NCBI RefSeq assembly: GCF_900323885.1
Contig: NZ_OOHJ01000015.1
Location: 62,001 to 126,000 of the forward strand
Direction of reading: 5' to 3'
DNA: 64,000 bases
Origin: [Actinomadura] parvosata subsp. kistnae
Lineage (GTDB): Bacteria > Actinomycetota > Actinomycetes > Streptosporangiales > Streptosporangiaceae
Shown here: positions 16,733-27,104 of the stretch, one piece after another
Layout: every line of letters begins with the position of its first letter
Numbering within the stretch: the stretch's first letter is position 1
Program-made: the position numbers and the translations under genes
The notes under the pieces: generated by a model
Seen by the model: only the letters and a program-made list of their open reading frames with translations
Told to the model about the DNA's origin: nothing
Database searches by the model: none

Positions 16733-19283
16733 TCAGCCGCGGAGCTGGGCCCCCACGCGGTCGGCTGCCATCGCCACCGCCGCGTCCCGTGCCGCCGTGG
16801 TCTCCTCGGCGGTCAGGGTGCGGTCGGCGGCGCGGAAGCGCATCGAGTAGGCGAGCGACTTGTTCCCCTCGCCCACCTGCGCCCCCGCGTACACGTCGAA
16901 CAGCCGGATCGACTCCAGCAGCTCCCCGGCCCCGTCGCGCAGCGCGGCCTCCACGTCGGCGACCGGCGTGAAGTCGGGCACGATCAGGGCGACGTCCTGC
17001 GTGGCCACCGGGTAGGGCGACACCGCGGGCGTCTGGACGGGGCCGGGCATGGCGGTCTCCAGCCGCGACAGCTCCAGCTCCATCGCCGCCGTGCGCGGGG
17101 GCAGCCCGTACGCCTCGACGACTCTCGGGTGCAGCTCCCGGCGTGTCCGACGAGCGTGTCGCCCACGTAGAGGGCGGCGCACCGGCCGGGGTGCCAGGGC
17201 TCGTGCTGGTCGGCGCTGATGGACAGCTCCACCCGCGCCTCGGCGGCGACGAGCCGGGCGGCCTGGACGGCATCGGCCCAGGAGGCGGCGCGCCCGCCGC
17301 CCCACCAGCCGGACCGCTCGAACTCGCCGGCCAGCACCACGGCGACGCGCAGCGGCTGGTCGGGCAGGGCCGCCTCGATGGTGGCGACCTCTTCGGCGGT
17401 GGGCCGGCGTTCGACGCCGAGCACGGGCGCCACTTCGGGCGCGTTCGGGCGGGGCCGGTAGACGGAGCCCGTCTCGAAGATCGCCACGTCGGTGTGGCCG
17501 CGCCCGACGTTGCGGACGAGGGTCTTGAGCAGCCCGGGCAGCAGCGTCGTGCGCATGAGCGGCTCGTCCTCGGACAGCGGGTTGGCCAGCCGGGCGGCGG
17601 CGCGGCGCGCGTCGTCGGCGGGCAGCAGCAGCCGGTCGAAGTCGTCGGGGCTGATGAACGGGTAGCTGAGCACCTCGACGTAGCCGCCCTCGGCCAGCGC
17701 CCTGCCGACCCGCCTGCGCAGCCGCTGGCCCTCGGTGAGGCCGGCGCCCGCCGGGGCGGAGGGCAGCACGGACGGGAGGCTCTCGTAGCCCTCCAGCCGG
17801 ATGACCTCCTCGGCCAGGTCGTTGGGGTCGGTGAGGTCGGGACGCCAGGACGGCGGCGTCACGGTGATCATGTCGTCGCCGGTGACGGCCAGCTTGGCGG
17901 CCAGCGCGCCGCCGGTCACGACGCCGGTGGGGGCCACGCCGCCCTTGCGCACGGCGGGGTCGTCGCCGTCGACGACGACGCAGCCGACCTGCTCCAGCCG
18001 CGCGACCACGGTGTCCTTGGAGTAGTCGACCCCGGCGACGCGGCCGGGATAGCCGGCCGGGATGGCGATGCGGGCCGGCTCGACCTCGACCTCGGCGTGC
18101 GTGACGCCGGGCCGGATGGTGGCGCCGCCCAGCTCGGCCAGCAGCTGCACGGCCCGCCAGGAGGCGACGAGCGGCAGCTCGCGGTCGACGCCGCGCTCGA
18201 ACCGCTTGGACGCCTCGGACACGAGCCCGTGCCGGCGGGACTCGCGGGAGATGCCGGTGGCGGAGAAGTGCGCGGCCTCGATGACGATGTCGGTGGAGGC
18301 GTCGGAGATCTCGGTCTCCAGGCCGCCCATCGTGCCGGCCATCGAGATGGGGCCCGACTCGTCGGTGATGAGGATGTCGTCGGGGTCGAGCTCGCGGACG
18401 ACGTGGTCGAGGGTCTCCAGCCGCTCGCCGGCCGCGGCCCGGCGCACGACGATCTCGCCGCGCAGCTTGGCCCGGTCGAACGCGTGCAGCGGCTGCCCCA
18501 GCTCCAGCATCAGGTAGTTGGTGATGTCGACGGCCAGCGACACGGGGCGCATGCCGGCCCGCGTGAGGCGTACGCGCATCCACAGCGGGCTCTGCGCGGC
18601 CGGGTCGAAGCCGCTGACCTCGCGCAGCACGAACCGGTCGCACGCGGTCGGGTCGGCGATCGAGGCCGGCCACGCGGGCGCGGTCTCGGCGGGCAGCTCG
18701 ACGTCGGCGGGGTCGCGGAAGGCCACGCCGAACGCGGTGGCGACCTCGCGGGCCACGCCGCGGATCGACAGGGCGTAGCCGATGTCGGGCGTGATCTCCA
18801 GCTCGATCACGTCGTCGCGCAGGCCGAGCAGCTCGACCACGTCGGTGCCGATCGGCGTGCCCGCGGGCAGCACCATGATGCCGTTGTGGTCGTCGCCGAG
18901 GCCGAGCTCGCGCTCGGAGCAGATCATGCCTTCGGACATCCGCCCGTACGTCTTGCGCGCCCCGACCTCGAACCCGCCGGGCAGCACGCCGCCGGGCAGG
19001 ACGACGGGCACGCGGTCGCCGGCGGAGAAGTTGGTGGCGCCGCAGATGATCTCGCGCGGCGTCGCCTCGCCCACCTCGACCTTGCAGTGCCTGATCGGCT
19101 TCTTGAAGCCGGACAGCTCCTCGAAGTCGAGCACCTCGCCGACGACGACGTTCTTGACGTCGTGGCCGTGGGAGGTGATGGACTCGAGCTTGAGCCCGGC
19201 CGCGGTCAGCTTGTCGGCCACCTCGTGCGCGGTGGCCGCCGGGAGATCGACGTACTCCCGCAGCCAGGAGAGCGGGACCTTCA

Positions 19284-19284
<1 letters not shown>
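16733..19284 (-). CDS. pheT: Phenylalanine-tRNA ligase beta subunit (one apparent frameshift)
   Basis: Beta subunit of the heterotetrameric enzyme that charges tRNA-Phe and edits Tyr-tRNA-Phe. It begins [15 protein letters not shown] and carries the EMAP/tRNA-binding domain (about 40-150), the B3/B4 editing region, B5 and the catalytic-like core. The frame breaks near 17137-17139: before it the protein reads LVGHAG, after it the next frame gives [15 protein letters not shown] and continues through the C-terminal anticodon-binding (FDX-ACB) domain to the stop at 16733. Adding one C in the CCC run at 17137-17139 restores an 850-residue protein. Since pheT is essential and normally single-copy, a sequence error is the simplest explanation. 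ATG overlaps the pheS stop by one base (TGATG), so the two are coupled. Confidence 0.93.
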
Positions 19285-21547
<2,263 letters not shown>

Positions 21548-21597
21548 GACCTCGCCTCCTCCGCCTACAACGCCGACAATAGCGGGTTTTCGGCCCC

Positions 21598-22401
21598 CTA
21601 GGGCACTCGCTGCGCCCTGGCCGAGGAGTAAAGGCATACCGCCGCGGCGGTGGCCAGGTTCAGGCTTTCAGCCTGTCCGTAGATGGGCACTCTGACCACA
21701 TCGTCCGCCTCGGCGAGTATCTCCTCGGGCAACCCCCAGGCCTCGTTGCCGAAGATCCACGCGGTGGGACCGGAAAGATCGACGTCATCGAGCGTGTGCT
21801 TGCCCGCGCCGTCGGCCGCCAGCACGCGCAGGCCCCGCTCCCTCAGTTGACGCACGGCGGCGCCCACCGGTGCACCGATCGTCACGGGAAGATGGAACAG
21901 GCTGCCGACGCTGGCGCGCACGCACTTGCCGTTGTACGGGTCCACCGAGGCGTCGGTGAAGATCACGGAGTCGGCGCCCGCGGCGTCGGCCGCGCGCATC
22001 ACGGTGCCCGCGTTGCCCGGGTCGCGTACGTGCGCCAGCACCGCCACCAGCCGCGGATCGCCGGCCAGCGACTCCTCCAGCGGCACGTGCACGAGCCGGC
22101 AGACGGCCACCAGGCCCTGCGGGGTCACGGTCTGGGAGAGCTCGGACATGACCTCGCCGCTGGCCCGGTGCACGGGGACGCCCTTGCGGGCCGCCTCGTC
22201 GACGATCTCGGGGTGGCGCAGCTCGGCCTCGGCCGTGGTGAACAGCTCCAGCGTCACGTCGTCCAGCTTGAGCGCCTCGCGCACCGCCTGCGGCCCCTCG
22301 GCCAGGAACTTCCTGTCCTGCTCGCGGAAGGCGCGCTTGGTGAGCCGCCTGGCGGCCTTCACGCGCGGCGACCTGACGTTGGTCAGCTCGGACCCGGCCA
22401 C
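21598..22401 (-). CDS. SpoU/TrmH-family RNA 2'-O-methyltransferase
   Basis: Transfers methyl from S-adenosylmethionine to a ribose 2'-OH of rRNA or tRNA. 267 residues: N-terminal substrate-binding domain (RRLTKRAFREQDRKFLAEGP), then the knotted SPOUT domain with motif 1 RDPGNAGTVMRAADAAGAD, motif 2 IFGNEAWGLPEE and motif 3 SLNLATAAAVCLY. These give the conserved Asn/Arg, Glu and Ser/Asn residues. Located directly after rplT in the translation operon, which points to 23S rRNA as target (inference). The thiostrepton-resistance methylase TsnR belongs to the same family, but nothing here marks self-resistance. Confidence 0.9.
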   Translation of the reverse strand: MAGSELTNVRSPRVKAARRLTKRAFREQDRKFLAEGPQAVREALKLDDVTLELFTTAEAELRHPEIVDEAARKGVPVHRASGEVMSELSQTVTPQGLVAVCRLVHVPLEESLAGDPRLVAVLAHVRDPGNAGTVMRAADAAGADSVIFTDASVDPYNGKCVRASVGSLFHLPVTIGAPVGAAVRQLRERGLRVLAADGAGKHTLDDVDLSGPTAWIFGNEAWGLPEEILAEADDVVRVPIYGQAESLNLATAAAVCLYSSARAQRVP

Positions 22402-22433
22402 AACTTCCCCTCACCTCGTACAAACAGCAACAA

Positions 22434-22460
22434 AGGGCCCACCGTCGCTCGGTGGGCCCT
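22434..22460 (-). terminator. Terminator after rplT
   Basis: Perfect 11-base stem AGGGCCCACCG/CGGTGGGCCCT with five-base loop; on the minus strand it is followed by TTTGTTGCTGTTT. It ends the infC-rpmI-rplT transcript or lets a fraction pass into the methyltransferase-kinase-pheST genes. Confidence 0.85.
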
Positions 22461-22478
22461 CCGGTTGGATCGACCGCT

Positions 22479-22862
22479 TCAGCTCGCGGCCGGAGCGTTC
22501 ACGTTCGCCGGCAGCGCCTTCTTGGCGGCCTCGACGAGCGTGGCGAAGGTCTGGCTGTCGTTGACCGCGAGGTCGGCGAGAATCTTCCTGTCGACCTCGA
22601 TGTTGGCCAGCCGCAGACCCTGGATCAGGCGGTTGTACGTCATGCCGTTCTGACGAGCGGCGGCGTTGATGCGCTGGATCCACAGACGACGGAAGGCGCC
22701 CTTGCGGTCCTTACGGTCGCGGTAGGCGTACGTCATCGAGTGGAGCATCTGCTCCTTGGCCTTGCGGTAGAGCCGCGACCGCTGGCCACGGTAACCGCTC
22801 GCCCTCTCGAGGACGACCCTGCGCTTCTTCTTGGCGTTGAGCGCCCGCTTCACGCGTGCCAT
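22479..22862 (-). CDS. rplT: 50S ribosomal protein L20
   Basis: Early-assembly 23S rRNA-binding protein, 127 residues. Characteristic N-terminal basic stretch [15 protein letters not shown], then [18 protein letters not shown] and the globular domain [17 protein letters not shown]. In Gram-positive bacteria L20 also represses its own operon by binding the infC or rpmI leader; the structured leader seen upstream of infC would allow that here. Follows rpmI by 27 bases. Confidence 0.98.
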   Translation of the reverse strand: MARVKRALNAKKKRRVVLERASGYRGQRSRLYRKAKEQMLHSMTYAYRDRKDRKGAFRRLWIQRINAAARQNGMTYNRLIQGLRLANIEVDRKILADLAVNDSQTFATLVEAAKKALPANVNAPAAS

Positions 22863-22889
22863 GTTTCTTCTCCCCGGGGAAAGTTCGCG

Positions 22890-23084
22890 CTACTTGGCGA
22901 GCAGCTTCTTGATCTTCTTGGAATCGGCGTCGGAAAGGACGACCTCGTTCTTGAGACGGCGCGTCAGCGTGGACGACTTCCACTCGTTGTAGTGCGCGCG
23001 GTTGGCACGGCGACGCTTGATCTTGCCGGTGCCGGTGAGCCGGAACCGCTTCTTCGCACCGCTGTGCGTCTTCATCTTCGGCAT
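22890..23084 (-). CDS. rpmI: 50S ribosomal protein L35
   Basis: 64 residues, full length. Signature [20 protein letters not shown] at the N-terminus and a Lys-rich C-terminus (KKIKKLLAK). Ribosome site AGGAGAG precedes ATG 23084. Middle gene of the infC-rpmI-rplT operon. Confidence 0.98.
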   Translation of the reverse strand: MPKMKTHSGAKKRFRLTGTGKIKRRRANRAHYNEWKSSTLTRRLKNEVVLSDADSKKIKKLLAK

Positions 23085-23119
23085 GTCGCCGTCTCTCCTC
23101 GTTTCGGTCGTGCCGGTGG

Positions 23120-23143
23120 CCGGGCCGGTGCTGGCCGGCCCGG
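23120..23143 (-). promoter_or_regulatory. G+C-rich hairpin between infC and rpmI
   Basis: CCGGGCCGG (23120-23128) pairs with CCGGCCCGG (23135-23143), six-base loop. There is no T-run, so more likely an RNA-stability or L20-related control hairpin ahead of rpmI than a terminator. Confidence 0.4.
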
Positions 23144-23205
23144 TCGCGGCGTCTTACGTCTGCCGGTGGCTGCTGGGGTGCTGTAAGGCTAACCCCAGTC
23201 GCGGG

Positions 23206-23796
23206 TCACGCTTCCGTCGGTTCGGAAGGCTCCTCGCCGCCACGCTGGGCCTTGGCTGCGGCCTTTTCCGCCTTCGCCTCGGCCTTCTTCTTGTGCGGAC
23301 CGATCACCATGATCATGTTACGGCCGTCCTGCTTGGCGTGGGACTCCACGAAGCCGAGCTCCTGGACGTCGTCCGCCAGCCGCTGCAGCAGCCGGAAGCC
23401 GAGCTCCGGCCGGGACTGCTCGCGTCCGCGGAACATGATCGTGACTTTGACCTTGTCTCCCGCCTTGAGGAACCGCACCACGTGACCCTTCTTGGTCTCG
23501 TAGTCGTGCGGGTCGATCTTCGGCCGGAGCTTGATCTCCTTGATGATCGTGTGCGCCTGATTCTTGCGCGCCTCGCGCGCCTTCATCGCGGACTCGTACT
23601 TGAACTTGCCGTAGTCCATGAGCTTGCACACGGGCGGTCGAGCCGTGGCCGCGACCTCGACCAGGTCGAGGTCGGCCTCCTGGGCGAGCTTGAGGGCGTC
23701 ATGAATCGAGACGATGCCGACCTGCTCGCCGTTCGGGCCCACGAGGCGAACCTCGGGAACTCGGATACGCTCGTTGATGCGGGGCTCAGTGCTGAT
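23206..23796 (-). CDS. infC: Translation initiation factor IF-3, AUC start codon
   Basis: Binds the 30S subunit and checks start-codon choice. The 196-residue protein begins (AUC)[15 protein letters not shown], then the N-domain, the linker rich in Lys/Arg ([15 protein letters not shown]), the C-domain with [16 protein letters not shown], and a Lys/Ala/Glu-rich tail. AGGAGG at 23801-23806 sits four bases before ATC at 23794-23796, so ATC is almost surely the start. Rare AUU/AUC starts are known for infC and let IF-3 repress its own translation. An in-frame start further upstream (23895) would encode sequence unlike IF-3 and lacks a ribosome site. An attenuator-like hairpin precedes the gene. 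Confidence 0.95.
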   Translation of the reverse strand: MSTEPRINERIRVPEVRLVGPNGEQVGIVSIHDALKLAQEADLDLVEVAATARPPVCKLMDYGKFKYESAMKAREARKNQAHTIIKEIKLRPKIDPHDYETKKGHVVRFLKAGDKVKVTIMFRGREQSRPELGFRLLQRLADDVQELGFVESHAKQDGRNMIMVIGPHKKKAEAKAEKAAAKAQRGGEEPSEPTEA

Positions 23797-23867
23797 GGGG
23801 CCTCCTAGGTTTGCGATCCCTACGTGCTCGTCGTCCGGAGCTTGACGCATTCCCCCGAATGCGAAAA

Positions 23868-23918
23868 GCCCCGCACGTCGCGCATGCGGGGCCACTGAGC
23901 TCTGTGGCTTTCGTGGCC
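23868..23918 (-). promoter_or_regulatory. infC leader attenuator (terminator plus competing antiterminator stem)
   Basis: On the minus strand GCCCCGCA...TGCGGGGC (arms 23885-23892 and 23868-23875) forms an 8-base stem followed at once by TTTTCGC, a factor-independent terminator about 70 bases before the AUC start. Just upstream, GGCCAC (23913-23918) can pair with GTGGCC (23890-23895), which shares three bases with the terminator's first arm, so the two stems exclude each other. This is the layout of a transcription attenuator; control by L20 or IF-3 is an inference from other bacteria. Confidence 0.6.
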
Positions 23919-24098
23919 TCGAGCTCCCCGGAGTAGTCCGGCGTGATCCTGGACCCGGCCGCCTTTCGGCGACTCAGGTGGGAGGGAGACCTCCGCTTGC
24001 GCGTCCAGCAAGGCATGCCGGACCGATCAGAGAGCTACATTACCACAACGCTGAAACTCCCTCGAATCATCCCGCAGGTCGCCCCCACTCCAGTAGCC

Positions 24099-24122
24099 TT
24101 CTGTCCAGGAAACTAGACAGAA
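24099..24122 (+). promoter_or_regulatory. Operator dyad of the toxin-antitoxin pair
   Basis: TTCTGTC (24099-24105) and GACAGAA (24116-24122) form a 7-base inverted repeat with ten-base spacer, ending ten bases before the antitoxin ATG. Phd-type antitoxins normally bind such palindromes to autorepress. AAGAGG immediately after is the ribosome site. Confidence 0.6.
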
Positions 24123-24131
24123 AGAGGCGAA

Positions 24132-24410
24132 ATGACGACAGAACTGGCCGAAGCCACCAAATGGCAGCTTCAGGAGGCCAAGCAACGTTTCAGCGAGGTC
24201 GTCCGCAGGGCCCACGACGAGGGGCCGCAGGTCGTCACCAAGCACGGGCGCGACGTGGCGGTGATCCTCGACATGGAGGAATACCGCCAGCTCCAGGGCA
24301 GCCAGCCGGACTTCAAGGAGTTCCTGCTCTCGGCTCCCGACCTCAGCATCCTCGATCTCGACCGCGACCAGAGCACAGAGATGCGTGACCTCGGACTGGG
24401 TACCGAATGA
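24132..24410 (+). CDS. Phd/YefM-family antitoxin
   Basis: 92 residues. N-terminal Phd/YefM DNA-binding fold with WQLQEAKQRFSEVVRRAHDEGPQ, then VVTKHGRDVAVILDMEEYRQL, the family signature. The acidic C-terminal tail (from about residue 60: FLLSAPDLSILDLDRD) is the usual toxin-wrapping segment. It should neutralise the PIN-domain toxin encoded by the overlapping next gene (ATGA, 24407-24410) and repress the operon through the dyad at 24099-24122. It sits in the gap between infC and aroE. Confidence 0.92.
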   Translation: MTTELAEATKWQLQEAKQRFSEVVRRAHDEGPQVVTKHGRDVAVILDMEEYRQLQGSQPDFKEFLLSAPDLSILDLDRDQSTEMRDLGLGTE

Positions 24411-24825
24411 GCTACATCCTCGACACCAACGTCGTGTCGGAGATGACCAAGCGCACCCGCGACGAGAGGGTGCAGGCATGGCTGGACACCATCGCCGGGC
24501 CCAACCTGTATCTCAGCGTCATGGCGTTCGGCGAGATCCGCAAGGGTGTCGAGCTCCTGCGCCGCCGCGACCCCGCCAGGCGAGCGTCTACGAGTCGTGG
24601 CTGGACCGCCTCCACCACGAGTTCAGAACCCGGATCCTGCCCGTCACCGTCGCGGTCGCCCAAGAGTGGGGGCGGTTGCAAGCCATGCGGCCGCTGCCGA
24701 TCGTGGACGGTCTCATCGCCGCCACCGCCCGGGCGCACGACTGGATCCTGGTCACCCGCAACGAGAAGGACTTCGCCGGGCTCGACGTGGAGACGCTCAA
24801 CCCGTTCGACTGGCCGACCGCCTGA
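24407..24825 (+). pseudogene. VapC-type PIN-domain ribonuclease toxin, frameshifted as written
   Basis: PIN toxins cleave tRNA or rRNA using Mg2+ held by a cluster of acidic residues. From ATG 24407 the sequence reads SYILDTNVVSEMTK (first Asp), AFGEIRKGVELLRRRDPA (Glu), then the frame changes at about 24577. ASVYESWLDRLHHEF continues in another frame with PIVDGLIAATARAHD (third acidic site) and LVTRNEKDF to the stop. One C added after 24577 gives a normal ~140-residue toxin. All catalytic residues are kept, which argues for a recent lesion or a sequencing error rather than an old pseudogene. Its last 29 bases overlap the convergent aroE 3' end. Confidence 0.88.
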
Positions 24826-25654
24826 GGATCTCCGCCTCGCCGGCCGCGCGCATCGCCTCCACCGGCACTTCCGTCACGCCGGTCATCAGCTGGACCTGGC
24901 GCACCGCCTGGTGCAGCAGCATCGAGAAGCCCCCGACCACGATGCCGCCCCCGGCCGTGACGGCCGCGGCCGCTTCGGTGGGCCAGGGCGAGTAGACCAC
25001 GTCGAAGAGGGCCGGGACCCGGGCCAGCCGTCCCGCGAAGGCGTCCGCCGCTCCGCCGGGCAGCGTGGAGACCACCAGGTCCACGCTCGTGAACGCGTCG
25101 AGCTTGTCGAACGTCTCCACCGCCAGCGCCACCCCGAGGCGCTCGGCCACCGCCACCGTCTTCCCGGCCCGCGCGGGGTCGCGGACGAGGAGGGTGGCCG
25201 TGAACAGGCCGAGGTTGCGCAGGGCCGCCAGCGCGGAGGCGGCCGTGGCGCCGCCGCCGAGCACGGTGGCGGAGCGGGGCGCGGGCACCCCCGCCTCGGC
25301 CAGAGCCCGTTCGATGCCGTAGACGTCGGTGTTGTCGCCGTGGGCGCGCCCGTCGCGGAAGACGACGGTGTTGGCGCCGCCGACCTCGACGGCCAGGTCG
25401 GAGACGGTGTCGAGCAGGGGCAGCACGGCCCGCTTGAGCGGCATGGTGAGCGACAGGCCCGCCCAGGCGTCCTCGCCGGCGCCCGCCTGCCCGCGTACGG
25501 GCCGCAGCTCCGCCAGCAGCCCCGGCAGCCGCGCCTCGTCGCACTCGAACGCCTCGTAGCTCCACCCGTCGAGCCGCATCGCCTGGTAGGCGGCCCTGTG
25601 CAGGTAGGGCGAGAGCGAATGTCCGATGGGCGACCCCATCACCGCAGCCCGCAT
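24797..25654 (-). CDS. aroE: Shikimate dehydrogenase
   Basis: Reduces 3-dehydroshikimate to shikimate with NADPH in aromatic amino acid synthesis. 285 residues. N-terminal substrate motif GSPIGHSLSPYLHRAAY; catalytic Lys in MPLKRAVLP; GDNTDVYG with the catalytic Asp; nucleotide-binding glycine loop VLGGGATAASA; and C-terminal GGFSMLLHQAVRQVQLMTG. The loop is the three-Gly variant common in actinobacteria. Downstream of the two mltG genes on the same strand, the usual mltG-aroE order. The 3' end overlaps the convergent toxin gene. Confidence 0.95.
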   Translation of the reverse strand: MRAAVMGSPIGHSLSPYLHRAAYQAMRLDGWSYEAFECDEARLPGLLAELRPVRGQAGAGEDAWAGLSLTMPLKRAVLPLLDTVSDLAVEVGGANTVVFRDGRAHGDNTDVYGIERALAEAGVPAPRSATVLGGGATAASALAALRNLGLFTATLLVRDPARAGKTVAVAERLGVALAVETFDKLDAFTSVDLVVSTLPGGAADAFAGRLARVPALFDVVYSPWPTEAAAAVTAGGGIVVGGFSMLLHQAVRQVQLMTGVTEVPVEAMRAAGEAEILRRSASRTG

Positions 25655-25741
25655 CCCCCACTCCTTCCGAACGAACGAAGACGACCTTACAGCGAGCGGC
25701 CGCCCGGAGGTCCGGGCGGCCGCGTCACGTGAGGCTCCTGG

Positions 25742-26893
25742 TCAGCCGCCGTTGGCGCGGTACTCGTTCAGCAGCTGGTTGAACTCCGCCTCGGTGGTGG
25801 CGAACTTGGTGACGTTGCTCTTGGGGTCGGTGGCGACGAAGTAGAGCCAGTCGCCCTTGGCCGGGTTGAGAGCGGCCTCGATGGCGTGGTCGCCCGGGTT
25901 GGTGATGGCGCCCGGCGGCAGGCCGTCGACGTAGTACGTGTTGTAAGGGTGCCGCGTCTTGGTCTCGGCGTTGGTGGCGGCGGTGCCGTACTTGCCGAGC
26001 GCGTACATCGTCGTGCTGTCCATCTGCAGCTTCATCGGCGGCTTGCGGTCGAGCCGGTTGTAGATGACGCGGGCGATCTTCGCCATGTCCTCGGTACGGC
26101 CGGCCTCGGCCTGCACGATGCTGGCGATGACGATGATGTCGTGCGGCGTGTGACCGAGCGCCTTGGCCCCGGCTTCGAGGTCGGCCTGCTCGGCCGCCTG
26201 CTTGAACCGGTCGACCATCTCCGCCAGCATCTCCTTGGGCGTGGTCTTGGGCTGGAACTCGTAGGTGGCGGGGAAGACGTACCCCTCCAGCTTGCCCTTG
26301 GCGTACGGCGGCAGGTCGAGGGCGTCGACGTCCTTGGCCGCGGCGGCGAACTCCTTGGCCGGCTTGCCGGTCTGCTTGGCCAGCTCGGCGAAGGTCTGGG
26401 AGAGCCGCAGGCCCTCCTTGAGCTGCACGGTGGCGAGCAGCCGGTTGGCGGGGACGAGCGCCGCGGCGGCACTGGCCGCCGACATCTTCTTGCGCAGCTT
26501 GTACGAGCCCGGCTGCAGAGAGGCGCTCATGTTGGCGTTGGAGATGGCGTTGATGAACGCTTTGGCGCTGGCGACGACCCCCTGCTGCTCCAGCTCCTGT
26601 GCCACCTCGGAGGCGCTCTGGCCCTGCTTGATCTCGATGACGACCTCGCCGGTGCCCTGACCGGTGTAGTCGTCGGGCACGAGCGCGTCGCTGAGCCACA
26701 GGTAGCCGTAGTAGCCGCCGCCGCCGATGATGCCGGCCAGGACGACGAACGCCAGCAGCGGCGCGAGGAAGCGGCCGCGGTTGCGGCGGCGGCGCCGCCT
26801 GCGCCCGCCGCGCTGGGCGGAGCGGGAGCGGCGCCGTGGCGAGCCTTCGTCGTCCTCGGCGCCGAGCAGGGTGTTCAGATCGAGATCGTTCAT
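25742..26893 (-). CDS. mltG: Endolytic murein transglycosylase MltG (copy 1)
   Basis: Membrane-anchored lytic transglycosylase that cuts nascent glycan strands and sets their length. From ATG 26893, 383 residues: acidic/Arg-rich cytoplasmic N-terminus, one transmembrane helix (about 40-62, APLLAFVVLAGIIGGGGYYG), a LysM-like subdomain, then the YceG catalytic domain. The catalytic Glu lies in IASIVQAEAG, followed by KIARVIYNRL and PYNTYYVDGLPPGAITNPG, all well conserved. TTG 26908 is an alternative start. A second full paralogue lies immediately upstream (27105-28535), separated by about 210 bases. Probably cotranscribed with aroE. Confidence 0.93.
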   Translation of the reverse strand: MNDLDLNTLLGAEDDEGSPRRRSRSAQRGGRRRRRRRNRGRFLAPLLAFVVLAGIIGGGGYYGYLWLSDALVPDDYTGQGTGEVVIEIKQGQSASEVAQELEQQGVVASAKAFINAISNANMSASLQPGSYKLRKKMSAASAAAALVPANRLLATVQLKEGLRLSQTFAELAKQTGKPAKEFAAAAKDVDALDLPPYAKGKLEGYVFPATYEFQPKTTPKEMLAEMVDRFKQAAEQADLEAGAKALGHTPHDIIVIASIVQAEAGRTEDMAKIARVIYNRLDRKPPMKLQMDSTTMYALGKYGTAATNAETKTRHPYNTYYVDGLPPGAITNPGDHAIEAALNPAKGDWLYFVATDPKSNVTKFATTEAEFNQLLNEYRANGG

Positions 26894-27104
26894 AGGTGCG
26901 CTGGCCAATCTCCCGGTACCGCCGGCCGGACGTCAAGCGGAACTGCCCAACCGGCTGGTGTCACCGAGCGGAACTGGGGGATCCGCCGTACGCTCTGCAC
27001 CGAACGGCGGAGATCACTCTGAGTAGCCATGCTAGGGGACGGAAAGAGGACACACGCCCCACTTTGGGACCTTTGTGCGGGAACGAAGGGGGTCCCGTCG
27101 AACA

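Noticed and set aside
21548..21637. Longer sensor-kinase start overlapping the RNA methylase
   Set aside because: GTG 21547 has GGAGG at correct spacing and avoids the overlap.
23797..23895. N-terminal extension of IF-3 to an upstream start
   Set aside because: Extra residues are unlike IF-3 and overlap the leader terminator; AGGAGG clearly serves the AUC at 23796.
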